Assembly (NCBI GenBank): GCA_024305405.1
Contig: JAKNDB010000107.1
Coordinates: 4,820,501-4,884,500, forward strand
Direction of reading: 5' to 3'
Length of the DNA stretch: 64,000 nt
Origin: Dirofilaria immitis
Lineage: Eukaryota > Nematoda > Chromadorea > Rhabditida > Onchocercidae
The position numbers and the translations under genes are program-made. The first letter of the stretch is position 1; every line of letters begins with the position of its first letter. Positions 35,901-48,049 of this stretch are shown piece by piece. The notes under the pieces were generated by a model, which did not search any database, had not been told where the DNA came from, and saw only the letters and a program-made list of their open reading frames with translations.

Positions 35901-36000
35901 AACGATTTTAGAGCGTAATTTACTATTTGCAATGATAATTATTATCCAGTGCTCTTTGTAATTAACTTTTCTTCTTGCCTATTAAAATTATTGAACTGTT
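32956..36000. other. AT-rich non-coding stretch
   Basis: No gene recognised. The plus-strand ORF at 33207-33389 (with RAYRYYPIIKLSYCIKSHKI) has slightly protein-like composition, but no family comes to mind. The rest is low-complexity AT-rich sequence with poly(A)/poly(T) runs. Confidence 0.5.
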
Positions 36001-36105
36001 CTGGAAATCAAATGGCAGAAAGATATTATAAAAATGATGACTGATTTCAAATTCTCGCAAACAATGATTAATTCAAAAATTTTACCAACTAATGAATGCT
36101 ATATT
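36000..36105 (+). mobile_element. Short Pao RNase H tail fragment
   Basis: AATCAAATGGCAGAAAGAT, then TTCAAATTCT(C/T)GCAAACAATGATTAATTC, matches the end of the plus-strand RNase H fragment at 22820-22900 with small gaps. It carries no usable ORF. The 565-bp duplicate that follows this sequence at 22.9 kb lies 1.7 kb further on here (37780). Confidence 0.75.
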
Positions 36106-37779
36106 GCACAGATGTTAATATTTAAAAAAGTGCTTCCTGAAAATGAACGATTTAAGCTAAATTCAACTCTAAACAATTATGAAAAATTTTTCTAGGGAAT
36201 TTTTTAATCAGCTCTGTTAATTATCTATTTCAATTAATGTTGCTACCTGATTCTTCTTATCAAATAAGAGTATATTAATAAAATAAAACGTTAACAAAAA
36301 TAACTTTAATCTACTTTCTGGATAATTTTATTCAGATGAATTAAAATCACATTTTAATCAAAATAAAAGGACTGATGAAGTTAAAATCTTCAAAATAAAA
36401 TGAGAAAAAAGAACTGATAGCACAAATCTATTCGATGGATACTGTTTCGATTGTTGACTAGGTTTCAATCGAAATATATATATATATATTGTTGGTTGAT
36501 TAATTATCGATCTGGTTATTGATTATTATTGATATTGTCTGGTATTTTAAACTCACAAAAATCAAATGTAACTGATTATCTTTGGTGATATATCAGAAAG
36601 AAATTGTTATATATCGAAATTATGCTCTATTTTTGTTATTTATTGCATTCTTAATGTTAATTAAAATTTTCTTTATGGTAATATAAAATTTTCAGAATAT
36701 TTTGTATATCCATTACTTATTCATTTCTAGCAGAAATCGAAATTTGTGCTCTTCATGAAATTTCAGTTTTCAAGTAAACATGTAACTGGTGTGTAAATAA
36801 CATGCAGTATATTAAGTCCTGAATAATTGTAATTAGTTGAATTAAAATGCATATTCAGAAACTAAGAGTTAAAATTATTACGATATTTTGTAATCAGCTT
36901 TAACCAAAGTTTAATTTCCTAGCTGAAATAATAAACTTTATTTGAAGAGAAAACTTTGCTGACCTGTTTTAATTGAATAAAAGGAAGGAAAAAAGACGGA
37001 AACAAAATAAAAAAACGAGATTAAAATGACAAGTACGGTTCAAAGCATATATGGTTTGAAAAGTAATTCGGAAAAGTAGTAATAAAAAACAATATTTAGC
37101 CCTATCTTCTTCTAAAATATTCGATTGATTTCATTCATTCATTTTTTTTTTTTTTTTGGTGCAGTAATGCCGTAGATACAAAAAATATGGTGAAAAACAG
37201 TAATTAACTTCGACAAGCGCTGAATATACCGAATATAAAAAAAAGAGAATTTAAATTTTTTCTAAAGCAAAGATTTTATGTCGGACAGGAACATTTTTCT
37301 ATAATGAAATATGAGTAATAAATGATATCAATTTCTTCATAAGAAAAAAGACTAGAATATTTATCATTTTCGTTTTAAATCCTATCATGAAGATATTTGT
37401 AAATTTATTAATACAATTGTAAGTAATACAGTAGTATATTTCATTTAAGGCTTTTAAGCAAAACAGTGTTTTCCTTGAAACTAACTACTATTATTTAATA
37501 CATTTTTGAAGTTCTATTCAAATATTTCCATGTTATTAAAGTATGAAAATAAATGAGAGATGTCATAAGAAAGAAGAAAATTATTTGACATGCATCATTT
37601 TAATCCATATATCTTCTTAAATGTTCCTGCGAAACTATATCATCATCCCAATTCTGAAAACAAAAATTTTATCCTACACTCCGACAATCTATTCATTTAT
37701 TCTGTCCAAGTTAAACCATTAGTTCGGTAGTTTTTCGTTTTTTTTCAGGAAAAGTTGATAATCTTTTTGATTCATTATG
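36106..37779. other. AT-rich non-coding stretch between two repeat pieces
   Basis: No coding signal. It holds a short (TA)n at about 36474-36489 and a T-rich run at 37141-37160. It separates the RNase H tail fragment from the 565-bp duplicate, which are nearly adjacent at 22.9 kb, so it may be an insertion. Confidence 0.5.
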
Positions 37780-38344
37780 TAATAGCAAAATAACATCGTT
37801 CTAATGGTTTTAAGCTTTTCATAACTTTTAAGAAGTCCTCTTTAATTTCCATTAATTCACTTTTACGTGTTTGCACTTCTTTCTTTCTTTATTTTGATGA
37901 CTTCCTATTAGAGAAAATCAGCATAATTACAATTGTAATAAATTTAATTGTATTTTTATGGTTGTAATTTATATTGCAATCAATTTTATATTTCTTCAAT
38001 TCTGTACTATTTGTATTGTTAAAAATTCAAAAATATGACAATTCTTGGTACATTGTATCGTGCTATTCTCTACTTTAACTCACGGTGTTCTGAATGCTAG
38101 AAATGATTCAGCTTATCATTGTGCATTGTATGTAATCCCAATAGAATAAAATGTTTATCGTGTATCAAAGAGGAAAATTTCATTACCCTTTTTATATTAC
38201 TCAGAATCAATAATGATCAACATATGATTTTGGTATATAACCATGTTCATCAACAAAAAACATCTCTATAAGATTTTAAGTGCTATGCTAGTCTTTCAAT
38301 ATATTTTTATTTTATAATAGGTAATTTAAAGATCTTTAATTTAC
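37780..38344 (+). repeat. 565-bp duplicate, copy B
   Basis: Appears identical to 22913-23477, same orientation, ending in the same near-palindrome around AAAGATCTTT. The flanks differ on both sides. At 14.9 kb separation such identity means either a very recent event, gene conversion, or an assembly duplication. Confidence 0.95.
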
Positions 38345-38493
38345 TTTAAATAATTTAATAAACTCATGCGAATTTTATTGATGATTGTGATTGTCACTGA
38401 AATATATTAAAACTTATCGAAATCAATTTCTTTTTTCGAATTTTCATTTTAGAACTGAAGTGATAGAAAAGAATTTTGTGTATCGTCCTGAAA

Positions 38494-39183
38494 ATGATAA
38501 TCAAAAAGTTGGTTTTGCCTGGTCTTATTCTAGCCTATATTTATGCGAAGGAATATAGTAAAAAAGGTTAGATACTTCTTTCTTCGAATTAATAAATAGC
38601 TAGATTAATTCATGAAGTTACAATTTGTGACAGAGAAAAACAGAATGCTTCGTCTTTGGTGCATATAAGGCAGTTTATTTTCCAACTGAAATCTACCACT
38701 TTTCGGTGATCGAAATTTTGCCTGAAATTTTTTTTTTTTTTAATATGTAATATTACAATGATAATAGAGACTGATTGATTTATCGAATAAAATAACTAAA
38801 TGATGATAGTTACTTCCTTATTTTATTCTCCTTATTCATGTGTCTATTTGAAACTATCAAACATAGAATTTCCTTTATTTACTACTAAAATGAAAATTTA
38901 ATTTCTTGGCATAAAAATAAACTTAAATTGAAGTAAGCCAATATAGGTGAAAGTGTGCTTTTAGTGAAAAAGATACAGTGAAACAGTGGTGGCGTGATAC
39001 ACAATGGAATCCATTAATTGATAAAATTGAATCGAAAAGATGGTGGCGGGAAACTTTCGGCCATGGGATGGAAATTTTGAACCATGGAATGAAAGTAATG
39101 GTGGAGAAGATTTTATTGTATTTCCCGGTGGCCGTTTTGGTGCATGGGGTGATCGAATTTTTATTAAGAGAAAAAAGTGAATT
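38494..39183 (+). CDS. Small secreted Trp-rich protein (provisional, two exons)
   Basis: Exon 1 (38494-38566) gives a signal peptide-like start, MIIKKLVLPGLILAYIYAKE, with donor GTTAGA. Exon 2 from about 38965 (acceptor CTTTTAG) reads SEKDTVKQWWRDTQWNPLID, then SKRWWRETF. After 39057 the protein-like reading moves to another frame: PWDGNFEPWNESNGGEDF, then FPGGRFGAWGDRIFIKRKK and a stop near 39180. The exon join and the mid-exon shift would each need one extra base, at the A6 run 38560-38565 and the T3 run 39055-39057. The product would be roughly 95 residues, rich in Trp and Gly, with a basic tail. Family unknown. The uninterrupted ORF 38978-39199 is the alternative reading. Confidence 0.4.
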
Positions 39184-39199
39184 TTTTGTGAATGAATAA

Positions 39200-42100
39200 T
39201 TTAAAATGAAATTGGGGTAAATACCAGAGAACCGAATTTAGAGTTTTTTAATATTAATATTTAAATTATATGCATAGATTATTTATAAAATTACTGAAAT
39301 TATTCTACTTTTTCATAAATCTTCAATTTATATCGAACTATTATAAAAATGGGCATGATGAATATAATGTTAATGAAATTTCTTGCAATTTACTCACATA
39401 TTCATAATATTCTTGGAAATCTCGCTTAGAACATTATATTGATTCAAAGCGGATGCATATTCAAATCAATCATATTGCAAAATTTCCAAATAAATGTTGT
39501 TTATTATTCCAATTATATAAAAATTTGCTGGAACTTCAACATAAGATTTAAAACTGTCATTATGTGCACTAATATTTTATTTTTATGATTAATATTGTCG
39601 TTATTTATTGTTAATTCTAAATCGCTTGGATCAATAAATTTACATCACTGAACTGATTTGCCATAATATTATTATAATCCTCAATATAATACAAGATTAC
39701 TAATCATCTTTAATCCATATTTAATAAAATAGTAAAAGTTTAAAATACAAATCTAACTACTACAAGTCTTGTGCAGCCTGGCTGTGCAGTTTTACTATTT
39801 TATTAATCTTACCAATAAGCAGCACCTCCAATTGAACAATAATATCACTTAAGGAAATAACGACTTTAAAGAAAGTGAAAAACAGTGAAACGCCTATTTG
39901 CAGTAATACCGAAATTTTTAATACTATCATTCATCAATTAAAAAAATTTTCTTTTAATTAAGTTATTCCTCATGAAATGAAGTCTTTGAACGATTATGTG
40001 ATTACTTGATTATCTAATACTTTGTTATTCATATTTTTTCTTACCTTATATCAATATTTAGAAAATTGCTCACTTATCACGAAATTATCCAATAAATTAG
40101 CTTCGTATTTATGGAATTCTTAATTACTGCAATTTTCAAAAATGCATATCTTATTTTTCTCATAACTCACTAAAATTATGATAGTTATGGCATTTCTTGC
40201 CATCTCTTGCATCATTTATAAATTACGAATATAAAAGTGAAGACGAAGACTTCTTGCAAAATGTCTGAATCAAATCAATTTCTGAGCTTCCGTTTATGAA
40301 TATTATTCGTCACCTCATTGTTACCATCTCTGCCCAACATTCTGATGATGTAACAATCATCAAAGTGGCATTCATACTTGAGCTTAAGTTTGACATGAAT
40401 TGGTAGTCGTATCAAAAAGCGAACATTCAAAAAAAAAACAATTAACAATAATGAAAAATAATGAACGATTAAATATATTCAGTTCCATATTATCTCTGTG
40501 CAACACATTCTCGAGATGTGCTAGTTAGCATCTATCTATTATCGACCTGAAATTAGAATCGAAGCTGAATACGTGACATATTACAATATTAAAATGACGC
40601 AAGAATAATGAATCCAATATTAATATCAAAAACGAGTAATTTACTACACTTCAAATTCCCCTTCTCATTTGGACATTTCTCATTTATTGATTGTTATTTC
40701 AATAGTATCAATTTTTCCTGTTGCAGTTCTTCGTAATTATTTCAGTTTTACATATTTCACTAGCAATGAATCAAAATTTTAAATTAATAATAAAATACAA
40801 AATTGGTGCTTCAACAAACAAACTGCATTTATCATTTCATATCATATAGCTCAAATATTGCTTACGACTAATTGGAATGTGGAAGAATTCGATGAAATTT
40901 AATTCTTTATCCTATTTATCGAATAAAAATCTTATTGAAAATATGGAAAAATGGAAACTGAAGACATTTTTATGTTTTATTGTAATTTCCCAATCTTTTG
41001 ATATCTCCCATATCATGACTTCTTAGCTATTTTAAGATCTGAACAATTCGGGTTTTTTGAAATGATGTTTTTCACCAAAGAGATTAAATCAATATTTTCT
41101 GAAACATTAGCTTTGGTATTCAAACAACAGTAAGGATTTCTCATCCATAGAAAATTAGTCTTTGTTGATATTTAAAATTTATTTCAAAATGAATTAAAAA
41201 GAAATGTAAAGTTTTGCAGAAAAATGCATTATCAGAAAAAGATTTCATCCATTCGGAATGAATAAAAGTAATTTATTGTGAAATATTTAACTATTTATCC
41301 AGCTCATGCTTTTTGTTATTAGTGAAAAATTTTTTCGAGAAATTTTCATAATGTGCATATTTTATACAGTGCATATCAACTGACTGTTTCATTATAATCC
41401 TGATCGTATGCAAGAGCAAACATATTTATGAAGAAAATTTTTAAGCAAATTTTGCGAGCATGAATTAAAGAATCTGATGTCAGAATCTTACAAAATATTG
41501 CATTACATTTTAAGCACTTTTTATACTAGTACTAAACATGGTTCAAATATAATTAGGAGAGAAGGAAATACGACCAAATTTATTCTTAAATTTTGTTAAA
41601 TATCAACTGCATTTCATTAAACTCTTCTCTCTAATCAATTGATAATATTATTTAATCCTATATATATTAAAAGATTTATATTCTTTCGTTTTTTTCAATT
41701 ATGGATTCAATGATCATCATTCGCCTTTTCACAAATATTCTTTTACCTTTCTCTTTATCTATAGAGATAGGTAAACATTTTACCTTTGCTCAACTTTGTC
41801 TTGAAGAGAACTTGTTGCCGACTTTTTATGTCCATAGCATTATTTGAAACTTGTCTTTTTGTAATTAAAACTGAAAAAGGAAACACATCAAGGAAATTCG
41901 TATTAACTAGTAGGATTTATAACTGATAAGCTTATACCAAACTATAAAATTAAACAACAAGCTTCAGATACTATGTCTCAGAAGGCTTATCATATTCGTT
42001 ATTTTTGGAAATTTAAATTTTTTCTAGGTTTCCTGTAGGCCACAAATATATTTTAACAGTTTATAAAATTATAAACTGAAGAATGAAAAACTATATTCAA

Positions 42101-43430
42101 ATTATCATAGGATGGTGCGGTATGTTATACTCTTGCAACACTTTCGCACTGCTAATATTGCAAGATCAGGTGTGTTAGGACTAGCACGATTACTGTTGCT
42201 GAATCCAAATATTTAGTTTTCTTTTCGTTTTGCCATGAATTTATTGATAAGTTCGGTGAGTTTGATTGTAACTGGTCAATGTAATTGCAAATGTTATTTA
42301 GCCGAGAAATTATACTGAGTCAAACTCAAAACAAAAATCAACGACAATCGAAACTTTGCTGAATCATCAAGGATATATCTATGATACGCAATAAAACATA
42401 TTGGTTTTGTGAAGTTAAGAATTATTGTGACACTTTTTCCTGTTTACTGAATAATTTTGAAATTGAACACAAATAATCATGTGATATTTTTTCTTATTTA
42501 CTGAATAAAGTTGTACGCAAATAGCTATGATGAATGACTGTAATAAAAAAATGTGTGATATAGGAATGATGAAGCAATTTTGTTGACATTGAGAAATGTG
42601 ATTGTTTCGAGAGAAACAATCTTTGACGGCTAAAGATCAAGAAAGTTTGTTTTACTTGAAATGGTTCTTGAGAATTATGAATCAAAACGTTTTTCGTTTT
42701 TTCATTATTGGAATAATAGATAAAAACAGACGTTTCGTTGTTTGTACCAGATTGAATAATAGATAAAAACACAAAAGTAAATGTGTGCATAAAACTTTCT
42801 GCAAAAAAATATTTTTACGCTTGATGAACAAAAGTGGTAAAAAGTTTGAACAGACTTTCAAAAAACTAATAGATAACAATGTTCGATTATAAATCAGCGA
42901 TATAAATAGGCTTTAGCAACAATGCCATTTCATTAATAATTAAACTAATCCACTTGCATCGTTACTGTCCTCCCTGGATAGCTATGCAAATAAAATTGGA
43001 GCTCCATGAAACTGATCACCGCCATTTAACAAATGCTCTATAAATTTGTATTTTCAAGTGGAGTTAAACTTCGAAAATGTTTATTCTCTTATTAATTATT
43101 AAGTGGCGAACTTATTTCAATTTTGCAATAAATAATATCTACGGAGAAAGAGTTTTATTTGTTTCTAAATGATAATTTCAATATCGTTGAATGCCATATC
43201 AATATTTCAGATTGGACAGTCGAACAGTCATTACTGTATTATTTCTATTTGCGAGCATTCAAATTATTTTGATAATTGGCAAATGTATGCAACAAAATTA
43301 AACATTTTTTAAGAATAGTATTTTCGAATTAATCAAAGTATCTTTAACTAATCTGTTATCATCAACATCTTGTCATCAACAATAACGCCTTATTTTTTTG
43401 TTACATTTTCTAGATTATTTTTCTTATTTT
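39200..43430. other. AT-rich intergenic stretch upstream of the serpin
   Basis: No recognisable gene. Near 42700-42780 the phrase TTGAATAATAGATAAAAACA or a near copy occurs twice, a small local duplication. The serpin's first exon (signal peptide) and promoter should be in the last kilobase; I could not place them. Confidence 0.5.
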
Positions 43431-43439
43431 TCTTTTCAG

Positions 43440-45302
43440 TTCTTTGACGGACCATGCACAATTTAATTTCACGGTAAGCTTGCTGCAAAAATTAGCGCAG
43501 AAAGATAAATCGATCATTCTATCTCCTCTTTCGGTATCAACTTCACTTTTTATGACTTATCTCGCGGCAGACGGCAAAACAAAGCAACAACTAGAGGATG
43601 TTCTTGGAGGAAGTAATTATAGATTATAAAAGTTTAAATTCGAGAAACTTGCTTTTTACTAACAAACAATTAGAAACGTTCCTATTAAGCAAACTGCCTC
43701 CATATTTCGCTTATCGTCAAAACTGATTTCGGACGTCAGGAATGTTATAACTGTAAAGATAAATTTTATAATTGATAAGACGATTGTTCCTAAATTAACA
43801 TAAAGCTAATTTCTCAGCTGCAAGCACAGCAGAAGTTCGACTACACTTTGCCAAACTATTGGCAACTATCGAAAATGTAGAAAACGAAAATTATATACTG
43901 CGTCTAACAAATCGTTTTTACGTACGGCAAGAATTTCGTACAAAAGAAAGTTTCATTAGAACGCTTCAATACTATTATAACGAGAAGTTGTATAACTTCA
44001 ACTATGGAGAAAAATATAAATTTGTTCAGGTATGATTAGCAATGAAAAAAGTGATTAAGGAAAAATGAGATCAGCAAGAAAAGGTAGGGTATTTATTGAT
44101 TTTAGTAATACCTGTATGAGATTTACGATTGTAAATAGTAAAAGCTTTCCTCAGGAAATAAATAAATGGATTTCGGGAAAGACAAACAATAAAATTACGG
44201 AATTGATAACAGCGGACAGTGTTAGCGACGATATTAAAATGTTGCTGTTGAATGCAATTCACTTCAGTGGAACTTGGAAAACACAGTTCATGAAGGATGT
44301 GACTAAGCAAAGAGATTTTTATATTTCCAAATACAGGCGAAAAAGGTAAATGCTGTACATTTATAATTAGAAATTCCAAAATTATTTATCACAAAACTCG
44401 CAGTTTATTTTCAAATCGCTTCTATGCCGATTAAGATCTCTCTTTTTTTTCCTTCATTTTTATTTATCTTCATTCAGGTAACAATGATGGTGACAACATA
44501 TGTTATTCCCTATTTCGAAGACGATTTTGTGCAAGTTGTCAAAATGCCTTACGTCGGCAATGAAATAGAAATGGTATTCATATTGCCAAAAATACGCTTT
44601 GGTTTATCCAATGTTTTGCAAAATTTGACAGGCAGCGATCTAGTCAAATATATTCATAACGCAAAGCTCACACTCTCTTCAGTAAGTTATCTGTCAAAAT
44701 ATAATGGCATTTATCAAACTAAACTAGTCAATGCACTCCATCAAATGATTTTAAAAAAATGGATTTCCGGTTGATTACTTTGTTATCTATATCTGTTTCT
44801 TTTACGGAATTTGTTCCTCCAAACAAGATTAAAACAATTTTGATAGTATTGATTTAAAACCACTTTAATTTTAATTTTAGTTTAAAATACTAAGACTCGA
44901 ATCGAAAGGAAAACTGAATTTAAAAAAACTCTGGCAAACATTGGTATCACAGACGCTTTCAGTACAGCAGCTAATTTCAAAGAGCTTACGAAAGATAAAA
45001 TTTCTGTTGGGAGTATTATACATGCAGGCTTCATTGCGGTTTGTATCAAAGAAAAAACTTCGCATTGAATGAAAATTTTAACGAAAACTTTTTATTGATA
45101 AATAATTTTCGAAATTTGAAAATCCATAAATTCAATCATTTACTTACAGGTAGATGAAAAAGGGACAGAATCAGCAGCTGCTACCAAATTTGATTTAATA
45201 GATCGCATTTCTCTCTTAAAATATTTTCACGTTGATCAACCTTTTCTCTTTGCAATTGTTAAGGGTTTGAAGACTATTCTATTTGCAGGACAATTTGCCT
45301 AG
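43440..45302 (+). CDS. Serpin (serine protease inhibitor), apparently frameshifted
   Basis: Exons: 43440-43612 (SLTDHAQFNFTVSLLQKL; SIILSPLSVSTSLFMTYLAA), 43818-44029 (STAEVRLHFAKLLATIENVE; NENYILRLTNRFYVRQEF), 44155-44345 (EINKWISGKTNNKITELITA; LLLNAIHFSGTWKTQF), 44478-44681 (VTMMVTTYVIPYFEDDFVQV; KMPYVGNEIEMVFILPK), 44881-45038 (TEFKKTLANIGITDAFSTAA) and 45150-45302. The last exon holds the reactive-loop hinge VDEKGTESAAAT and the C-terminal signature (HVDQPFLFAI, ILFAGQFA). The domain order is complete apart from the start Met, which must lie in an upstream exon. Exon 3 ends in the wrong phase and exon 5 opens with a stop; each is resolved by one base in a homopolymer (T3 44324-44326; A4 44884-44887). 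AATAAA lies at 45355. The reactive-centre residues are not obvious, so target proteases are unknown. A pseudogene is possible. Confidence 0.88.
44682..44774 (+). other. Alternative or relic serpin exon segment
   Basis: Reading through the GTAAGT donor after 44681, the exon 4 frame stays open as SVSYLSKYNGIYQTKLVNAL then HQMILKKWISG and a stop. This resembles the same serpin segment that exon 5 encodes (strand, then helix: TEFKKTLANIGITDAF). It could be read-through coding for a truncated form, a mutually exclusive exon that has decayed, or a relic of exon duplication. Confidence 0.4.
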
Positions 45303-46324
45303 TGATGCGTCCCATAATTTTTAATATTATACTATATACTAAATTTTTAGGCAAAATAAATGCTATAAACCTAACGTTCAAGTTATCAATCTAAACAAAA
45401 CAAAAAAAAGTTTCGATATTCGGCATAATTCTGAATTCCTTACACTATGCATTGTATGAAGCGAAAAAGTAAAAAAAATGTGTGTAGATTTTCCAAATAG
45501 TCTGAAATTTGCTTTCACGCTAGATTTTAACTGCAGAATACATTAATAATTTATTAAAAATACGAGAATCAATAAATTTTTTTATCAACCAACTACATAT
45601 TTTTTCACTCGCCGACTTGCCTCAATATTTTATAAAAAATCAGAGATGAAATTTGATTTTTATTAAGTTTTCACTGTTGAAACCATGCGCATGTTTACGC
45701 AATGAATAGTTTTCTAATCTCCACCATTATTCACAACAACCAGGCTATAAAAATATGATATTGATAACATTCTGAATTATATATTACTGAACTACCTGAC
45801 AAGACTTACTTTCGATCACTTTATGGATGATTGCTAATACTCATTATGTACTGCATATCGACATGGGAAGTTTACAGTTCCATCTACCTGCCCCACGAAA
45901 AGGAGCTTTTGAATTATTCCGAACAATAGCATCTTGTAAAACATATAAAATCATAAATGTGAACATTTATTTTTTTACAAGTCCGTAAGAATATACTGCA
46001 CAATAGAATATATGCGAATCAATCAAGAATGCAATTGATCAAGTTTCGATGTAATATGGAGGAAAAGTTAAAGCAAATATCAATAAAGTAGTAGCTATTA
46101 TGTAGTCAATTAGTTTATCAATCAACCGATCAATCAATTCAATGGACGCAATAAACAAAAATTGTAGATCATTTACTGTTTTTCATCATTGATCACGTTT
46201 AAATATTGAAGCACTACTGCGAAGCCATATTAATTTAAATTTGATTATGAGTTTCTCACTTTTAATCATAAGTAGTTGATTAGATATCTTAATTGACTTC
46301 ACAACACGAAACTCTGGACATAGA
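45303..46324. other. Non-coding stretch downstream of the serpin
   Basis: Contains the serpin 3' untranslated sequence and polyadenylation signal (AATAAA, 45355). No further gene or repeat recognised. Confidence 0.5.
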
Positions 46325-46610
46325 GTAGATTTAAATAAGCGATGGTATCTTACAATTCGTTTGGAGATGGTTCATAAGAAAGGAAATTATTTGAGCTTTA
46401 GCTTACCATGGATCATGAAGTGACAGATGCGAGAAATGACTTTCGGGAATTTTTGGAGCAATAAAGACAATGACAATTAATCTATAAATTGCTGCTCCCT
46501 GCAATTAAATTATAATTCTTAGAGTTAAGATCATAAATCAATTAATTTAAGAAACGATGTTTTTTCTTAATATTTTATATTACAAGACAAATTCGGATTT
46601 CCAAACTTGA
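46325..46610 (+). repeat. Dispersed repeat family R1, copy 2
   Basis: Partner of 31245-31545. The central ~140 bases (46406-46551) differ by only a few bases plus one extra C (GCTCCCTGC versus GCTCCTGC). Beyond the centre, similarity falls quickly. Confidence 0.85.
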
Positions 46611-46659
46611 AAAAGTTCCCGTAAAAATTTGTTTGAGCATCGTTCTCAGAAATCATTTT

Positions 46660-46825
46660 CAGATTTATTTGACGTATATTTTCCATTTTTCTTTTGTCAA
46701 ACATAGTTAACTATTAGAATAGTTTAATTATTGCAGCTATCCGAATGATCTCTGCAGTTTTCAACGTTCATTCTAGCAGATCTTTCGAAAACTGTCCAAG
46801 AAGTACAAATTATATTTTTAAGATT
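46660..46825 (+). repeat. Dispersed repeat family R2, copy 2
   Basis: Aligns with the reverse complement of 31985-32205 at both ends (CAGATTTATTTGACGTATAT; GATCTTTCGAAAACTGTCCA). It directly follows an R1 copy, as R2 does at 31-32 kb, but with R2 in the other orientation. Confidence 0.6.
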
Positions 46826-47830
46826 AACTAAGTATCATAAAGTATTACAAAATCCTATTCGTTTAGTATATTCATACAACGTCTAACAAATTAATTTGTT
46901 TGAATGCCTTCCTTCAATTGTGAAAAATATAAAGTTCTGAAGTTTTTCAAATCTCAAAATTTTAAAATCCATAGAACTTAATTTCTTGAAAAGAAGAAAC
47001 AGTTGAACATTCATCCACATGATTTTTATCTTTAAATAAAAAAACATTTATTATATTATTAAAATTCCATGCAATAGAGATGTAGAATTTGTTGCTAATT
47101 TTGTTATATTGTGTACACTTCAATAACATATAATACTATATTTCATGAAGGCAAAATAATGGAGAAATTAAAATCAGATCTCAACAAGAAACTATAGGAA
47201 CTAGATAATAAAAATGATGTGCAATGATCGAAGAATCGGAAAATGAAACAAGAATATAGGACAGCAAAAAATACCACGGAGATTGTTACTGACTCTAATT
47301 TAATGATTTGCTGATAAGTCTGCTTCGTTACAGCATTGTCAAATTATATTTAGAAATTAAAATAGTAAATCATTCATAATCATTTTCCAATTACTATATC
47401 ATCTAATCATTTTCTCTTTCAACTATATATTCTCATACATTATTCATTATAAAACTGAAGAGTTGAGGTATATCTTTCAAGCACTAAAACTTCTACCAAC
47501 CGACATAATGAAATTCCGTTACATCTTAATTATGCAATTTATTGACTTATCACTAAATATTATGCATTGATATTCTAATTCATTTTCCAAATTATTTTTT
47601 AAATAAACACGCAAAAACACAAGTAGAATCAAAATATGAAACAGAAATAAACCTGAGAAAATAATATTAAAACTTATTAGTTTCCTTAAAAAGCCAATGA
47701 ATGGTAAGAGAACTGCCGATATTTAGCGGTGAAAAAGCAAGAAATATATGCTAACTTCTCGAGGATATTATCACACTAATCATGACTTCGTTGTAAAAGT
47801 GAAAAGATAAAAAGAAGTCTGCGAAAGTTA
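46826..47830. other. AT-rich non-coding stretch
   Basis: No coding or repeat signal that I can support. Confidence 0.5.
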
Positions 47831-47834
47831 ATAT

Positions 47835-48045
47835 TCTAATGACTGCGCTTACTACTGGAACTTTTCCTCCTCCGGAAGAAACGATTCAAAAGCCCTTAAC
47901 AATCTGTCCATAAGTGACAGAATTTCTCCCTTTATCAATATTAGCAACTTCCGATCCAACAACCTTCCCAAATATAACTATCGGTGAAATATCACTCTCT
48001 TATATCAAAGAAGAGGAAAGCTTTTGGAAGCTAAATTTTTCTGAA
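47835..48045 (+). pseudogene. Transposon-type ORF fragment, second copy of the ILATSDPT family
   Basis: The plus-strand frame reads LMTALTTGTFPPPEETIQKP, a TAA, then EFLPLSILATSDPTTFPNIT and EEESFWKLNFSEKN. It shares PEET, ILATSDPT and a WK with the minus-strand ORF at 21572-21291. It is more GC-rich than its surroundings. Origin unknown; a decayed repeat-encoded protein is likely. Confidence 0.35.
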
Positions 48046-48049
48046 AAGA

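Noticed and set aside
42494..42879. Overlapping minus-strand ORFs, His/Ser/Phe-rich
   Set aside because: Composition follows local sequence, no splice or domain support, and part of it is a short internal duplication.
44071..44379. Minus-strand 102-codon ORF in the serpin
   Set aside because: Antisense of serpin exon 3; the plus strand has clear serpin motifs.
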